Below are positions 63,377-64,000 of a DNA stretch of 64,000 bases, one piece after another. This DNA is from JALQUL01 sp040382935 (GTDB lineage: Bacteria > Pseudomonadota > Gammaproteobacteria > Burkholderiales > Burkholderiaceae_C), in assembly GCA_040382935.1 (NCBI GenBank), contig JBEIEP010000009.1:1-64000 (forward strand), written 5' to 3'. Position 1 is the stretch's first letter; each line of letters opens with the position of its first letter. Below the pieces are notes generated by a model. That model ran no database searches. It saw only the letters and a list, made by a program, of their open reading frames with translations, and had not been told where the DNA came from. The translations under genes were made by a program, and so were the position numbers.

Positions 63377-63714
63377 TTGTGATTTGGTGGCGGGATATTC
63401 CGTCACAGGTGGTGGTTAAGCAAGGCCGGGAGGCTGCCAAAGTGCTGTTGGCGCACCGCTTTCAAGAGGCCATAGACCGCGCTGCAATGCGCGCTGGTAA
63501 GGCCAGTTCGGATGCCTATATGGCCGATTGGCGGCGCAGTGAACCTGTCGCCTGTACCGGGGACATGGCGGAGGCGGCGCAGCTTGAGGCCACCCGTTTG
63601 GAGGGCTTGTACACCGACGACGATTTGCTGCGCATCATCCGGGCCCACGGGGTGGACGAGTCCAAACCTGCGGCAATGCCTGCAGCCCTGGCACCGGATA
63701 GCAGCCAAGAATAG
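63364..63714 (+). CDS. Small 'virulence factor' family (PF13769-like) protein
   Basis: A 116-residue protein starting with GTG 63364 and beginning MAKLIVIWWRDIPSQVVVKQG, the signature of a family named 'virulence factor' in domain databases. The name is historical: members found in such operons have no tie to virulence visible here. Other segments are SDAYMADWRRS and LEGLYTDDDLLRIIRAHGVDES. It overlaps the DUF1638 gene by 13 bp and precedes the MTHFR-C-like gene by about 30 bp, so a part in methyl transfer to folate is plausible. No Cys/His cluster is present. Confidence 0.8.
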   Translation: MAKLIVIWWRDIPSQVVVKQGREAAKVLLAHRFQEAIDRAAMRAGKASSDAYMADWRRSEPVACTGDMAEAAQLEATRLEGLYTDDDLLRIIRAHGVDESKPAAMPAALAPDSSQE

Positions 63715-63745
63715 ACCAGCGGGCATTGGACGAAGGGAGGCAGTT

Positions 63746-64000
63746 ATGGTGAGCGTACGTCTTTGGTCGGTCCGTCATGCACGGGGTTTGCAATGGCTTT
63801 ACGAGCGACTGGAATGGGTTTTGATCGCCTTGCATCCTGTGTTTGAGCGCATTGGCTACCGGCGCCTTGAAAAGCCGGTTGCTGCCTTTGAAAAGCTAGC
63901 AAAGGGGTTCCTTTTTGACTGCAAGATGTGCGGGCAATGTGCGCTCAGTTCTACCGGTATGTCCTGCTCCATGAACTGCCCCAAAACCATACGCAACGGC
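63746..64000 (+). CDS. Methylenetetrahydrofolate reductase C-terminal (MTHFR_C)-type Cys-rich protein, partial
   Basis: Only the first 85 codons are in the window. They begin MVSVRLWSVRHARGLQWLYE and then carry FDCKMCGQC with Cys59, Cys62, Cys65 followed by Cys74 and Cys78 and PKTIRNG, the conserved start of the MTHFR_C (PF12225-type) domain, which binds a metal or Fe-S cluster. ATG 63746 has GGGAGG 6-8 nt upstream. In other genomes this protein accompanies MetF-like reductases in corrinoid/folate C1 clusters. The remainder and any metF or methyl-THF:corrinoid methyltransferase genes lie beyond the edge. Confidence 0.85.
   Translation, partial: MVSVRLWSVRHARGLQWLYERLEWVLIALHPVFERIGYRRLEKPVAAFEKLAKGFLFDCKMCGQCALSSTGMSCSMNCPKTIRNG

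Overview
The window looks like chromosomal DNA of a betaproteobacterium, most likely order Burkholderiales and family Comamonadaceae. The evidence is the housekeeping gene order rpsT / murJ / SirB1-like / purM / AI-2E permease / hda / HAD phosphatase / pcnB / folK, the argH next to an AlgZ/AlgR-type pair, the glnA-ntrB-ntrC block, and the protein sequences themselves. This placement comes from reading the sequence, not from a database search. No rRNA, tRNA or CRISPR array was seen.

Layout. 1-7.3 kb is a patchwork. An IS3-family element cuts off the 3' end of a MipA/OmpV gene. It is followed by mltB, a histone-deacetylase-like hydrolase, an enoyl-CoA hydratase, an MscS channel, and an AbiE-type (type IV) toxin-antitoxin pair. 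Two 161-bp copies of a non-coding MITE-like element with terminal inverted repeats lie here. 7.4-25.4 kb is core genome: ribosomal protein S20, lipid II flippase, purine, tRNA-processing and folate genes, photolyase, two transporters, an oxidoreductase, a LytTR two-component pair and argH. 25.4-35.3 kb holds a desaturase translationally coupled to a PhnD-like protein, an O-antigen-ligase-type membrane protein, an FMN hydroxy-acid oxidase with pirin, rubredoxin, trpBA, an RsuA-type pseudouridine synthase and an EI24 protein. 35.3-40.2 kb is the nitrogen-control block. glnA has a near-perfect sigma-54 promoter and two upstream NtrC-like boxes, followed by a small secreted protein, ntrB and ntrC. 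nnr and a truncated ferredoxin-like remnant come next.

42-64 kb is the most interesting part: a one-carbon/methylamine catabolism island. One minus-strand operon encodes L-serine dehydratase (sdaA), heterotetrameric sarcosine oxidase (soxBDAG) and a HyuA-type ASKHA protein. Divergent from it is a non-pyrrolysine MttB-family methyltransferase. Then come a complete oligopeptide-type ABC importer (minus strand) and a plus-strand series: a quaternary-amine ABC ATPase and permease, a GlxA/GbdR-like regulator, a decayed SDR gene, a corrinoid protein, a DUF1638 protein, a small 'virulence factor' family protein and the start of an MTHFR-C-terminal-type Cys-rich protein cut by the window edge.

My reading is an aerobic corrinoid route. 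A quaternary amine such as glycine betaine is imported. MttB moves one methyl to the corrinoid protein, and the DUF1638, small-protein and MTHFR-C module passes it to tetrahydrofolate. Later demethylation by SoxBDAG gives glycine and methylene-THF, which serine hydroxymethyltransferase (not in the window) would turn into serine for SdaA. The Rieske monooxygenase (gbcAB) and dimethylglycine dehydrogenase (dgcAB) known from Pseudomonas are absent here, so the first step is plausibly corrinoid-dependent. The substrate and the roles of the HyuA-like, DUF1638 and 'virulence factor' proteins are inference.
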